Positions 12,501-27,500 of a DNA stretch of 64,000 nt are shown piece by piece. Position 1 is the first letter of the stretch, and every line of letters starts with the position of its first letter. Both the position numbers and the translations under genes were made by a program. A model generated the notes under the pieces. The model saw only the letters and a program-made list of their open reading frames with translations. It had not been told where the DNA came from and ran no database searches. Source of the DNA: Nectonema munidae (Eukaryota; Nematomorpha; Nectonematoida; Nectonematidae); NCBI GenBank assembly GCA_030549495.1, contig JAUIRK010000922.1, positions 186,001-250,000 of the forward strand. Reading direction: 5' to 3'.

Positions 12501-15500
12501 CAAGTTAGTCTTAAATTAAATACAGATAAGATATTGAAAATTTAGAGGATTGCAGTTATGGAAGGTATCTCGCGTTCCTCCTATATTTTAAATGTTTTTA
12601 ATTTTGCTCTACTAGAAATCCAATAAAAGCTGAAACGACTTACTCAACTAATAAAATTAATTTTTAAATGCACCAGTGTGTCAAATAGACCGTCGATTTT
12701 TGGTATCTAAATCAAGTTTTTTATTTATCCCTCATCGTTCTCACTCCTCCACTGCATACAAGACTAATAAAAGTGTAAGATGAAGATTTAGAATTTTTAC
12801 CCGCAACATAAACTTCTTCATTTTCTTTTTGCTTCGTTGGAGATTGAAGCACCATGTCAACGTTTTCTGCGTTATCCAGTTCCAACTTTTCGATACCATC
12901 ATCCCCCACATTTTCAATGTTTTCTACGTCAGAAGTTTTAAAGAGATTTAACACAAGAAGTTCAAATTCAAAATTCATTTTTTAAGACATACTCTTTAAT
13001 CACACGCCTCACACAAAACTTTAAATTACAAAAATGAAATTATGCAGAAGTGTTGTTTCCCTCTTTGAATAAGTTAGACCACAAAATCTTGTAGAAACTG
13101 GAATAAGGAGATCTAACTAAAAAACTAAGAAGTATTACATAATAAAACATTCAATGAATTCTAAAATATATATTCCGTTTTTTGTTTGTCTTCAATTTTA
13201 ATGTTATTGAATTTTTCTTTACATGTCTTCTATATTTTCATATTGACGTCTCGATGAGTTTCTTGTTGCCTTATATTTCGATTCAAACAATTTTTTGGGT
13301 TTTTCATACAAGCGGCTTTCTGGCCTTTTGAATATCCCGCAAAACTAAAGAAAGGAAAAATTTTCATTATACATTCAAAAGTAATATGTTTTATATACTT
13401 TTTTATCATAATTACAAAAAGTTTTTTTATATTAAAATTGTTAACATTTTTTTTCTTTTTTTTTGCAAATAAATCTTCTCTTTCAATGAGAAAAGGAAAA
13501 ATAATTCTGTTTGTGAGAGACAACAAATTTAGCATAATTAAATATGACTTCATCTTTAAACAATTTATTTAACTTATTTATAGAAGAGTCTCAAGTGTTT
13601 ATGTTGATCGAAGAGCCGAATAAGTTTTATATTTTTTGACTTTTTCAGGTATTGGTTTTCTATTCTCTGCTTCCCTTCTTTAACATTATTTATATAAATT
13701 AAGCAAACGATTTTTGGGACACTGTTGTCTCATTGCGCCTAAAAGGTTTAAGCAAAACTTATTTCTACATATGTTCCTTTGTGTGTTAAAAGATAATTAA
13801 AAATCTTTTCATAATTATTGTAACTGTATGGATTATTATTCATTTAACAACACTTTGAGGACCCGTGTGACACCGGTGTATCATGAAATAAAAATTGTCT
13901 GTTTTATATATATAAAATTACATTGTAAAAAAATAGACGATTGATCGTAAAAATTCTAGTCCTCAAAGGGTTAAAAAAGTTTTATATAAAAAACCTTCTT
14001 ACTACAGTGTACCGGAACGAATTTTAGGTGAGAAGGACTTAAAAAAGATTACCGATAGAAAGGCAAGGAATGTAGACACGAAAGGATAAAATCTGTTTCC
14101 ACGTTCTTCGCACCCAATTATCTTCGTACTCCACCGAACTTTTTGAAATTTGGACTTTCGCGATCTGACGAATGAAAGATTAAAAGAAAAACTACTATTT
14201 GATTGGTTTTTCTTTTAAAATGAAAGTGAACTAATAAAACAAAAAAACATTCATGGTGTTCAACGAATGAATCCTTCAAAAGATTCAAAGATATACCATT
14301 CATGACAATTTTTGGTTTTGCAAGATCATTGAGGAATACTAAAACACACCGAATCCGTAATGATAAAATTCATGTATGAAAAAATGTAAAAAATTAACAA
14401 GTATATGAAAATTAGGAGTCAAATGATAACATTACGAGCCACTTGAAATCGATTTGACAGCACGATGGTAATTCAATTAATAGGTAAAATATAAATGCAG
14501 TAAGAAATTAAAATTTTAAAGTACGTAAATCAATTTGATTTTTTAGTTTAGTTTTAATAATGTTGAGTTGAATATTATCGAAAAGAACAAAATGAGATGG
14601 TATGGACACGTGCTGAGAAGGGAAAAGATGAGAAAATAAGGAAAGCATACGATGAGCAGGTAAAAGGAAAAAGGAAGGCAAAGAATGAGATGGGGAGATG
14701 ATTTGGAAGAAAGTATGAAAAAATTTGGTTTGAAAGAAAGCGATGCTACAGACAGAAAGCTTTGGAGAGAACGGATCAAAGCCATCGACCCCCAATAAGC
14801 GGATAAGATGAAGAAGAATGTTGAGTTGAATAAACAAGTGTTCTGCTTCTGCATTTAAATATGGTAAACAAAATAATTTTCCAATTAATTTTACAAAATC
14901 TTCAAAAGAAAATGGATGAACTTCTTTATAAAATTTTAAAAAGTGTCAGTTTTTCTTCCTCTTTATCTTTTTTTCCAATGAACATCTGTTTTTATTAAAA
15001 CATTCTCAGTTAAGTGTTTTCATCACAAGGAGTAAGAGCAGCATCTGTTCCGAACTATGAGCAAAGAAGACTTGTTCCTGATTCGAACCCAAGACCTTAT
15101 AGTTTATAATCCACTTTACTTAAGTCCACTAAAAAGCCTAAAATAAATCTGAAATCAATAATTTAGATTAGAAAAACTTAAAGCTTTTTTTTGTATATTA
15201 TATTTTCATATACGTCAAAAAAAATGAAAAATAAAAATCGCAAAAAAAATCTCTTGCTGAAAGCAAAATAAAGTCGTTAAAATGAAACAAAAATCTTTGT
15301 ATTTAGCAATTTTTTTATTAGCAAAACTATCTATGACCGAAACTGGTCTTTCACAAGTATTTCGTTGGTGATGATGATTGAATTAACTTTGAATTGGTAT
15401 ATACTTGAGATGTATCGGATGCGAATGACGAAATATTTTTTTAGTGGATATCATAATTGCTATTCAGCAAAGTAAAGTTTTATACCTTTTAAAAATTTGA

Positions 15501-18500
15501 AGAGAAGATATCCATGTATATGTGTTATAAATTATAATAAAGAAATACTTATCATAAAAATTTTGGATAAATTAAAAATTAAAAAAATGGGAAAAAACTT
15601 TGAGGTATATAGAAAAAAGAAAAATGTTTCAAAATCGCGGATGCAGATGTTATTGCGAAGGTGGAAACTTAAATGATCTTCAGATTCGGATATCCGATAC
15701 ATCCCTATAGTATATACCCAGCTTTACATGCACAAAATAAGTATTTATAATATATTTAAGGCATTTTAGGAAGAAAAAAGTAGTGTGAATAGTCTTAGAC
15801 ATCAGATGTCACAACTATAGGTATCCAGGTATGAATTGTCCCAATACTACATTAATACACATAATTCTTCTTCCTCTTCTTCTTCTCGTGGTCTGCCTAT
15901 ATAAATAGCATGTCCGTCCATAGCTTGCATAATACGTTTAATTTTTCCATTCTTGCGATAATATTGCATGTGTTCATAGCTTTGTTTATGAATTAGCGAA
16001 ATTTAGAGGGTGATCATTTTCTTTCAATGGAGTCCTTTTCCCTTTGTATTGCATAGTTCAATCGCAATTAGTTTAATTTTCTGAAAGAATACTTGTGTTT
16101 AAGATCCGTTTGATATTATGAGTAAATGTTCCTTGTATAATGCCAGTAATATTCTACGCATATTTACAATGAATTTTGTAAGAAAATTGGGAAAAAATCA
16201 TTTTACAAAAAAAACTGGCAACGGTTATCGCCAATCCAACTTTTTGTTGTTTTTTGATTCAGTAAAGAAATGAGCGCTCTTCATTGCCATCCTAAAGACT
16301 TTGTCATTTGCTCTTTTATCTATCCATGTGATTTTTAGAATTGATCGCCAACACCACATTTATACACATAATAACCATAATATATACATGATTACATAAA
16401 AAGAAAAAACGCATATATCATTGTTTATGTTATAATTTATTTTTTTGAAACTGTCGTCTTTTCAAAATTTTACCAGATAAATTAAATGCCAACTTTTTTG
16501 ATCTTATTTCCATTCTCTAAATAAGTTAATGAAAAATAAGAAAATATAAAGAACCAGTTTACCTCTCTTGTGCCCCAGGATGTGATGTTCAAGTTGAAGA
16601 TGGAGTAGAGGATGAGAATGAGGTAGACTGTGGGAATAAGTAGAAGGTAGATGACGCCATAAAACACATTTGTGAATTCGAGGGGGTGGAGAACGGAGGC
16701 ACCAAAGATTGCTATGACCAGGGAGACAAGGAAAATGATTGATGGATGGTGAATGCCGTCTTGGCCCGCCTGAACAAATGCCTGCACCAAAAAGGACAGC
16801 ATCATGAAGACGGAGACGAAAGTGATCAGCTTAGCAAATTTGATCTGAAAATAAAATTCTGTGAATTCGTGGGAACAAAATTTCGCGCGAATTATCGTTC
16901 ATAAACAAATTCGCGAATATATGCATCATTTTATGAGCACTTATTATTGATATTGCAGTGATTTTTAATTTTATATATAGAAGATTTCAAATTTCATAAA
17001 AGACCTTTTTTTCATATAAAAGTTCATATAAGACTGGGAGATATCATTGAAAATTTAGTTTGTTATGTACGAAGAAATAATGAGGAGTATGTATGGGGGA
17101 GCGTGAATTTTTAAAAATGTAATAGTTCATAAATGAGAACTGTTAAAAAGATGATGAAAGACTTTATAAATTTAAAGATATTTTTTAATATATTTTAATT
17201 TTCCTTGGTCAATATGTGATTAAATATACTGCAGACTCCTATTATATAAAAAAATTTAATGTGTGCTTTTGTTAGCATGAAAACTAGAGCACTTCTGCCC
17301 ATAACTTAGAGACATTTTAAGATACGAAATAAGAGATATAGAAACTATCCAAAGGAGAAGCTCTCAAAAACATAATTGGAAAAGTGGAAACATGCTAACA
17401 CCTCTTTCAAAGAACCTATTTGAAAAAAATTAATCAAAATTGGGATCACGCAAAAAAGTATCACTTCAAAGGGGAAAACTTCAAGTCAAAGAAAAGTTTG
17501 CTAATAAACCAGATAAACTTTTTGGCATTTTAAATTGTAAATGTAAGATATACAATTGTAGAGAAATTGGTTGTAGGAATTGTTTAAACAGAGCAAAAGA
17601 ATATAAAATTCCTCTCACCCTTAGCAGAATGGGACTTTATTGCAATAATGAGAGGTTTACTCCAATCATCAAAACTTTAGTAATATCTTTTTACTGCGAA
17701 CATTTAGACAAAATTCATGATATAAGTTATATATCACTTTCAATAAAGTTCTCACACTCTAGATCCCTAAAAATCTATTTGATGCATACATGAAACAATA
17801 ATTTAAGACTTATTGAAAATCTATATAGATGGCGTTAATAAACCCGTATTCAAAAAGTTCAAAAAATGAAAATAAAGCAAATTATAGAAAGAATTTTTAT
17901 TTTTATTAAAGCAAAACTAAAAAGATTGGCCCAACATTGAAAGCGTATGTTAATAATAGCTTTATACAATTTACAATGCATATTTAAAGTTACAATATAA
18001 AAGTAACTTGTACTCGAGGAAATTGACAAAAAGATTCATAACAAATATTTTTTGTAATGAAGAAAAATAAAACTTGAAATTTAACAAGAAAAGTTTGTAA
18101 AAAATAATTTTGGACAAATTATGTCTATTTCTTGTTTTAATAGTGATACTCACTACACTTTCTTGTTCCCCTTTTTCTAGACTTACAATTAGTCAAAAAA
18201 GTAACCTCTAACGGTTGGTGTTTCAGTTGGTTCACTAGTTTTTACGAAACTGTAAAAAGAAAGCAGATTTCGAGTAAATTAACTTTCGCTTCTGATTTTC
18301 ATAGACTTTTCTTCTAAGAGCAAAGCTAGATGCCTAAAAAGCATTTCATGTCCCTTTGGCATTAGATCGATCATTTTGTTTCATAACTGTCCAGCTGTTA
18401 TTAGCGGCAATGTCGAAAAAATTTATTAAAATTATATCTATAATAACACTATCGGCCATCGCCTCAGCCTTATAACAGCTAAAATTTCGAAGCATATTTT

Positions 18501-21500
18501 TAAAAACGGATACGCTAGATGTATATTTAATGTAGTTTTAGATTGTTTGCGGCTGTTTTTTAGCCCAAATGCATCAATTCTTAAAAGTCAACAGGACATA
18601 AACAGGTTTAAAAATTTTTTTTGAATCCTTATGTAGAATATAAGTGGTGAAAGAGGAATATTGTCTAAAAACATACATTTACATCCCGTGAACAAGAAAC
18701 TTTTTAGGTACCGAAGCTATAGAAGATATGGCACACATATTCTATTGTTCCTAACCTACCATAAAGTGAAAAAAATGTTATCTTTGGCGTATATACACAA
18801 TTCATGACACATGAGTAATCTATCAACATAAAAACTACAGCCAGGAGATAAGCCCGAAACGAAAATTAATCTGTTGACAATATTAGCAATTTCAAATACT
18901 CCTTATCTAAAAATCTAGTCACTAGAATAAACCTAAAAATTCTATAGCTCATTTATAGTTACACAGTTTGTTAGAGACTAATATTGATGACAATTTTTCA
19001 GAAATTTGTTTTGAATGCATCTTACCGCTACCAATCCAACAAAATTGCCGTTTTCTTTCTTCTCGATTCAAATGGTATGAAAGCGCGGATGAGAATGAAC
19101 ACATCTCTACTAGCTCTAACTTCTAAAAAAGGAAGGCTAAATTTTTCTGAAAAGAGATGTTTGACGTCAATCTTGGTCTTTTGTTTGCCGACATATAAGG
19201 CAAGAGAATGAAGCCAGTTAATGATCGATTGAGCAATGTGGAAACGAAGTTGAATTATACCTGTAATTTTAATATTTTTCTTATGAATTCATAAATGTGC
19301 TAACCAGATTCTCGTTTAAATAAAGACTAAAATATTTTATTGGATCTTTCAAATTTTTGGCATTACTTTTTCGAATAGGAGGGGAAAAATTATGTTTGTT
19401 GAAGATCTTATCTCCTGTTGCCCAAAAAATTCTATTCCATATGGTGCTTTGAGAGAATCTTTCTATTCATTATCAATTTTTTCATCTTCATTGCTGTTTT
19501 TTGAACTCAAACGTTCAACAATTATTTAGGGCATTGGTTCCCAAACTGGGGGCCATAAAGCAAAATTTAAGGGGCCATAATCTGAGGCTATGCATAAATA
19601 AAATCAGAGGAATTTAACGGGTAGATAAAGTTTGAAACTGAATCTCTACCAGTTTTTTGGTTATCAATGGCAGCTTCATATCCAAATTTATGTGACTTAG
19701 CTTTTCGCCAACTTCAACCATTTTCATCAACTTATTCCTGTGAGGCTGCCTTCTCTCAACTACTCTACATTAAAACGAAATATCGCAACAGACTTGAAGT
19801 GAAGCATGACCTACGTTGTGCTTTAAGTGGAACAAAACCAAGAATCAAGAAGCTTGTCGATAATTCGCAACATCACCCTTCACACTGAGTAGAATTGTCT
19901 CCCAACTAGAGGACTTAATTGTTACAATGGTATCAAATTTGTAAGATTCAAAGATTAAATCACATAGCGTGGAATTAGTAAACTTTTTCCATCCAGTGGA
20001 TTTTCTATGTTTCCTTCTTTTTTTTTGCTTATTCTTGAAACACCTTTTAGCAAAATGCCCTTTTTAATTAATCTTATGATTATAATTGTTAGATACTAGT
20101 AAACAGTCACGGTATTCACCGGCTATGATTGTTGTGGGGGCCATAGAAAAGGATCATGTATGAAAAGTGGGTAACGATCAGAAAAAGTTTGGGAACCACT
20201 GATTTAGGGAAAGGAAATCTCAACAAGAAGTTTCTCCTTCAACCCTATGTTTCAAAACTTGACGAGTTCATTATACAGAGAAAAAGGATTAGAAAGATGG
20301 AGTAGATGAAATAAAAATTTTCAATACACAGCTTTCAGTCAAAACACAGTATTTACTAACCTTGTTTCCCTCAAGCCAGCGAATGTTTTTTAAATGCAGA
20401 GTAAATTTCTTTCAAGTATTGGAAAGCATTCACGTGCTAAAAATTTTAAACAACATTTTTTGTCCTTGAAACCATTGAGAAAGTCATGTTCTCAAGTCTT
20501 CCTTTGCTCTCACAAATCAGGCACATTTCAGATGTGTAAGCAGAAAAACGGTAAAACAAGTCTTCAAAATTTGGTATAAACTCTTTTCTATAGTTTGCTA
20601 AGAAAGTTATTAAAACGACGATTAAATTCGACTTTGGAATGTTTTCAAGAAAAAGGTAAGATACATAATGGAATATGATGAGTTTTAGATCAAGCAATGG
20701 AGTAATTGGAGATGGCGAGATAAAAAAAACCTGCTAAGACAAACGTGAATAAAATAACAAAAAGTTTAGTGTAGATAAAATTAAAAAAAAATTATATATC
20801 TGACATTTATAATAATTACATATATATGAATAAGTAACATATATTAAAATATGATTGGATATATGTAATTTTGATTTTGAAGAAGCACAGACAAAATAAA
20901 ATATTTTGTTATAAAAAGACACGCAATAAAGAATATTATCATTTGAGTGAAAACAAATCAAGGTCAACTCCATCGAGATGGACCAATAATGCTAATAAGT
21001 GATCAAAATAGATAACTTTTTTTCAAGCTTGTTTTGATAAAAAATATCTAACTTCCTCTAGAGAAAGATATCCCACATTTTTAGTTATAGCACAATTGAA
21101 ATTGTATAAAAAAATACAGCCGCACCACAATACGAAAAAAGTTTGTTGCGTGCCATCAAAAATAACGTGGCTGATAATTATCATGAAACTTGATGAAAAA
21201 AGAGTGCTGTGTGTAATATTGCATTTAATCAACTCAATTGTGACTTTTTAACTATAATGATCTACAATTTATTGTATGAATTTTGATTTGGCGCCTCAAA
21301 ATATCATTTAACGCTTTGACAAACACTCATTTAATATCGAACATATGTTGCATTAGGCATAAATTTTGCGCAATAAATGGTTCACTCTATACACTTATTT
21401 ATTGGGTCATCTCAGCACCAAACTTATATATTTATATGTTGCATTATTATAAATCAAAAATTTGTATGAATTATAAAAAAAGAGTTTTAAAAAGATGAAT

Positions 21501-24500
21501 ATCACCTGAATTTTAACGCTGGTTTTAAAGGTGAGAACAATGAAGATTAAGACTGGAGTAATAATTATGAGCAAGCTGGAGAAGATAGAGATGGTGAGGA
21601 TGTTGCTAATTGCTCCAACCAAAAGCAAGACGATAACAGAGGGTCCAACTATCGTACTGAACAGCATCAATGCCTTCAAACAAAAAATAAGGTTTAGAGA
21701 AGAGTGAATCATCTCCTGCATATTTGATCAGAGAAAAAATAACGTTGGGATCAAATGGGTTAAATAAAGCAAAACAAAATAAATATCTAACAAATCATCA
21801 ACATCATTTTTAATACGTTTTTTATAAGCACTTTCATCATTTTTATAAGCTAATCCTTTCTTAAAATATTGAATTAACTTTTATTAAATTCTAAATCTTT
21901 CCCCCATTTGTTTCATCACCATATCGACATTTCGATATTGTAATACATGAAATTTACCAAAATTTTGTAGATTTATCGTTTTCTTTCTTTTCAAAGAAAT
22001 TTTATATATTTGAAGTAGACACTTTTTATTTTTGGAACACTGGTCGTTAAAGGGGTAAAATAAATTAGTGTTTCGAGATGTATATCTGATCTTTATCATT
22101 TGCTACGAACAAAACCAGATACGAAATGTCATACAACATAAAATAGAAAAATCTACCTGGTATATGATATAGCTGATATTGATTGTTTGATTTCGAGAAA
22201 TCGTTAGTTTGTAAGTTTTCAGCAAATCCACAATGTTAGCGAGAGTAGAAGGGATCCAACGCCTTCTCTGGTTGAAAAATTCCGTGAATCCTTCGGGAGA
22301 GTACGTAAAAGCATCTGAAGCTGCGCTATACTCAATTCGATATCCTTGTTGCAAGAGCAATGTACACAACCACCTGTCAATCAAATTACAAGCTTTTCAA
22401 ATAAAAGATAACACCTTTGAAAATTTGTAAGAAACTGCATCATATCATCCAAACTCATTAAATCCTTCAAAATTTCAGGAAACTAGTGAAATCACTATCT
22501 AACTTAAGAATTTCATGAATTAACTAGTATAACTTGGGCATGTAATGTAATTACTGACTAATGTAAGTACTGTGTAAAGTTCGTAGGGTACTGGTGTTTC
22601 AATAACTCAAGGTCTTGGGTTTGATCCCGCATCTAGCCTACATTCTCATTCTTAGATACAAGCGGCGCAATTGTGCCTTCTCGATGAAAACAGCCCACGG
22701 TACCCTTACCTTTATTTCATGAAATGGCTAGACATTACATGAAATCCCTAGTTATTTTAGCGATTTTTTAATATTCCAAAGTAAAGATGTGCTTTGCAAT
22801 TTCATAAAATCATTGGTCCAACAGTTATGCTGTAACATATATACATCGTATGAGGGGATCACTGATGAAGGGCATGTGGAAATATCAAAGAATTAAGTGG
22901 AGGTTTATTTCAGGCAAGAAATACAAATTGTATCACAAGTCTACAATTGTATAAATAAAAATATGGTGTATTTCATTTTAAAAATTCGACTAAACTCAAG
23001 AAATATTTTTTAACCTTCACTTGAAAGCACTTTGAGATTTGCATGAAAAATGTATCGAAAAATCATTCCACTAAAAACAAAATTTCATTTCAGATTTGTC
23101 AAATATAATAAATATAATTTTAATATTTTCTGATGGAAAGAAATTCTTTATTTTATGAACATTTCAACAAATTTAGAATGAATAATATTTAAAAATATTT
23201 CACCATTTTATAATTACTTTTTTACAAAAGTAAAATTGGAATCTGTTGAAGAAATAAAATGTATCTACCTGATATAATTGACCAATCATTACCTTAAAAT
23301 ATAGGATTTTATTGTTTCGTTCTAATTAAAAAAAAAATAATTGGTATATATTTCATATCTAGGTCGTACTTATGAATTGTAGATAAAGTGGTTGGCCATT
23401 TTTTTTAATAGTGAATTACTTTTAAAAAATTTTCTAAAAGTTTTGAAGCTCCTTCACGTGTTTCCTATCGAATATACAAAAATACATAAAGACAGCTAGA
23501 AGGTAATTATAGGAAAATAAGTGGAAGACAAAAAACATGGAGGATTATTATTTTAATTTTGTCTTCAAAATTTTAATACATTTTTTGCATTTTCTTCAAT
23601 TTTTGTAAAAAAATTTTCTTACATTTTCTTACTTGTCAAACAAAATTTTTCGCTGTGTCACTAAGTTACTTATGGTTCACACTGCTATAAACAATAACTT
23701 TGGTTTCTCCGAATTAGTTTGGATTTTAAGTTACAATGCTTAAGAATTTTTCAAAAATTTGAGATGATTTCAATATAATTCTTCACAAGATATATGAATA
23801 TAATTGTATTGAAATTTCTATTTGTGTTAAAAAAATTGTATAATCCAAATTCTTTAGCGAGATTTATATTTGTAACGAAGTTGAAATAAGAAGAGTAAGT
23901 GAAAAGAAAACGAGAAGGGAATTTTACCTGTCTTCACCTTGATCAAACTGAATCATTTGCCAGGGAGTTTCTGCAGTTCGTGAGTAAACCTTGGCCACGT
24001 TGTCTGCCATTAAAGCGGAGCCACGAAAAAGACTGAAACAGCCAGGACTGCATAAGACGCAACCAATCATGTGCTCCGCCGCTTTTTGCAGCCAATGACC
24101 CATCGCATACTCAAATTTTTGATACCAAACCAATGGACCAGAGCCAGAAGGGTGTATTCTTCCACACGCAGAGCCGACCTAAATTTATTTTAAAACCTAT
24201 AGGCGTTGATAGCTCAAAAATTTACGAAAAAAAAGTTTAATGTCTTCCAACAAAAATGGCTGATTTAGTGACGTCACAAAAATAAAAGACAATGCTTGGA
24301 GTTTCATTAGCAGGGGTATAAAAATGTAGTGCATGTTAAGATTAGATTAACTCTTTCAAGGCGTGATTCAGTTATAGATTTAATAGGAGGTATCCCCCCC
24401 CCCCTCCTTTAATTTTCAGCTTTGTTAATTTCTTAGGTTTATTTAATATAAACAATATTATGTATAAGCCCTAAAATCCTAAACACACCCTTTAAATTTT

Positions 24501-27500
24501 GTATACCTAAATCCATAAACTGTTGTGAATGTAGGTTCTTACATTTTAAAAAGTCGTGATTAGAGCTCACAGAGAAAAATAATAAAAAATTTGTTACGAC
24601 AACGAAGAGAAATTCTGTGCTAACATTTTTGGAAAATTGATCACTTGATCAAAATTTGATTTATCAGTGTACACAAGTTTTAATCTTTTAAATATCCAGC
24701 AAATTTTTCAAATGAGTTGTTTAAACTCGAGTTTTTATAGCGCATATGGCCCCAGACTTTTTCTAGTGCGGTCCATAGTCCCTTTTAAATTAGTATGTAC
24801 TTTGAATCTTTTAGATTAGAACAGCGCAGGACAAGAAAAGATCATAGTCCACTGCTTTCCATAAACTCTTTAAGAACTCTCTAACACTTGAATGTTTTTC
24901 ATACTTTCAATTTATTTTAAAGTTTCTTGTTTTCTTTTTTGAGTAAATAATTGTTAAGAACAAAGTATTCAAATGTATAAGCTAGAAGCCAGTTCAATAT
25001 AAAATGTTTGAAAGACAGGCTGTTTTTTTCTTTCAAACAGTAATGAATAATAAATAAATTTTTATGTTAGTGATATATTAATAAAAACTTATTCAAAGTA
25101 TACACTTTTCGAAGTTATCAATTTTTCTTTCGTCAATTTTAAAATAAAATTATTTTGAATGCGATAATTTATAAACAATCAATTTTGAGTAAAAATTTCT
25201 TTATAGTTTTTTATCTTTCTGGTCAATAGCTGACTGGAACGAAAGAAGGCATTTTTAATCAAATTGATCAAAAAACTGATTGATTAATTTTTAAATTGAT
25301 AGAAAATAAGTTTACTACTAGAAGTTAAAGAAGATTAGAATGGAATGAATGTAAATGTGCATGCAAAATTGTTAAGAAGGTATTATAATTAAAGAATTTT
25401 TAAACACATTTACCCAAGTACTTTAATGAATTACAAAACTAAAAATACTTAATGAATTGTATTGTGCACTTCTCAAGTATGATTTGGAGTTAAAATTCAA
25501 ATAATTCGAAATACGTTGATAAAATTTCAAGGTGAACATATTCTTCCGCCTTGGACAGGTAGAATCTATGAAATATAATTCTTCTCTAAAAGTGTTTGAA
25601 AGTATTTTAAGAGATGGACGAATTAAAAAGAAAAAAGGTAACAAAAAGAAAACTCACTTCTTTATTCTTCTTCATTAAATCAACCAATCGTAGAACGGAT
25701 AAAGGATGAAAGTCAACATCTCCATCCAGTGTAAGGATAAAGGTGTTGTCGTTGATGAATTTCGCTTCCAAAGTGTTGCTCGCTTTTCTGATTCGCTTGG
25801 CTTGTCTGTATCCCAAAAGGTAGTATATGTACATGATCTAGAACAAAAATTTCAATTCACAAACAAAGCTTCGAATATATTGACATTTTGTAAGGGAATG
25901 GTATTCATTGATTAGTTGATTACTTTCGTTGTTAATTTCATTGGATAAGCGGACAATTTGCTGAAATATGATTGGTCGAAAGACAATTCCCTACAATTTT
26001 TTTGCTGTAAAAAATAGAAAAAATAAAATTTTATTAATATTATTTAAAATTACTTCGTTTGACAGTTAAGATGTAGTTTTTTAGTTAGTTTTTAAATTTA
26101 GTTAAATAATTCAATTTTGTCATTTTTTAATTTATATTATGTTTAACCCTTTGAGAGGACTTGTGACAATGAAATGAAAATAGTCTGCTTTAAGTATATA
26201 AAATTGAATTGAAAAGAAAGCAAAAATTCTGGTCCTCAAAGCGTTAAAACAAAGAATTTTCTGGAAATATTTTTCGAATAAAAGTTTTTGCAGCAATTTG
26301 TTCAGTCGGCAAATTGTTTCTCAAAAAATGATCATTCAGAGAATTATTTTTAGAGGAATTTTTCTATAAAATTTTTTCTGTTTAATTAGTTAATTACTTC
26401 CCTTTGTTAATTAGTTAGTTTTTAGTATCTCTAATTTAACTTTTCATTTGTTAAAACCTTACATTAAGTATTTTTATTATGAGTTTTCATTTGCTAAAAC
26501 CTTACCTTAAGGATTAAGACTTAATCTCTGAGCAGGCACTTGATAAAAAACAAAAATCTGCAAGTATTTTAAAATTAATTTCCATTTACCTTATTATCTC
26601 CTTTCAATCAAATAACTAAAAAGTACAATTTTTTTACCAAGCTCATAGCCTCTGCAATTCATAAGTTTTTTAGAAAAAAAATCTAAATGTGAATGCGAAA
26701 AATGAAATTCAGAGACATATTACACACCATATTTTTCATTACACAAATAAGATTTTTTGTAAATTCTATATAATTGTCTTCTCTTTTGTTTTCCAAAAAA
26801 ACGATATGCCACTCCCCTTTTCCTTTTTCGTCTGAAGCTAAATCAAAACAATTGTCATTAAAGAGTTTTTTAATCTGTCGTCCAAAAAAATTCCTCCTTT
26901 AATTTTGCATCATTTAACCAAGGAAATTTAGCTTTCAAAAAATCCATCATCTTCTGTCTTTGCTTTAAAAATTCTTCATTTTTTCGAAGTTTTATGGGCT
27001 TAGGTGTTAGAAGTGATATTTAACATTCTTTTCACTAGTTTTCAAGTTTTTTCTAAGTCAACATTTTTTTGCTATATTGAAGAAACTTTTCCAATTTGTA
27101 TTAAATGAAAATATTTTGTATTTCCATCCAGTTTGTAAACAATAAATTAATATTTTTTTAATTTATTGATAATTGTAAATCCCTCACCAAATCAATCAAT
27201 TCTGCTTATGAGATTAAATGGGTCTAAAATTGTATGATATGTTTAAAATAGGATTTTTCTCAATTTACTCTCCAAAATCGTCATCTTTTTCTTCGCTGAA
27301 ATCGGGTAAAACATTTTTAAGAACGTTAAGTAGACCTTCACTCTATAGAAAAGAGAAGGCCTGGGGGGTCTGTCCAAGTGTCTCTTTGGTTCTCCCCTTC
27401 CTTCGCGGTTTCCCTCGTCTTGGCATAAAACTTGTGTTTTGTTTGGCCCCTTTGTCGCCTTTCCTTCTTTTCTCTCGGTTCTTTAAGAAAGTCGGAGAAA

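Larger units (their letters stand above)
8680..12744. other. CHS intron 17 with a hAT element
   Basis: This 4.1-kb intron contains the hAT element at 9479-11909 with an inserted SINE. Outside it I see only AT-rich sequence and CTAA-type clusters near 8860-8875 and 12475-12485. Confidence 0.6.
13345..16562. other. CHS intron 15
   Basis: This 3.2-kb intron contains a TTAA-flanked MITE (13848-13970), a plus-strand LINE 3' fragment (14555-14830) and a reversed SINE A (15008-15135). The rest is AT-rich with no assignable feature. Confidence 0.6.
16845..21505. other. CHS intron 14
   Basis: This 4.7-kb intron contains a degenerate cysteine-cluster coding fragment (17340-17793) and a short hAT (19532-20201). 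The stretches 17800-19530 and 20210-21500 are AT-rich. I see nothing in them I would call a gene. Confidence 0.55.

Noticed and set aside
14053-14164. Possible extra CHS exon (good acceptor CATTCGTCAG and GTAATC donor)
   Set aside because: Its 112-nt length breaks phase between exons 15 and 16, and its sequence does not resemble the family.
15857-15953. Minus-strand acidic frame (MDGHAIYIGRPR then a Glu run)
   Set aside because: The Glu run is a GAA microsatellite, and no acceptor/donor pair gives a phase-compatible exon. It may be a repeat fragment.
24270-24280. CRE-like TGACGTCA in intron 11
   Set aside because: A single 8-mer deep in an intron; chance occurrence cannot be excluded.
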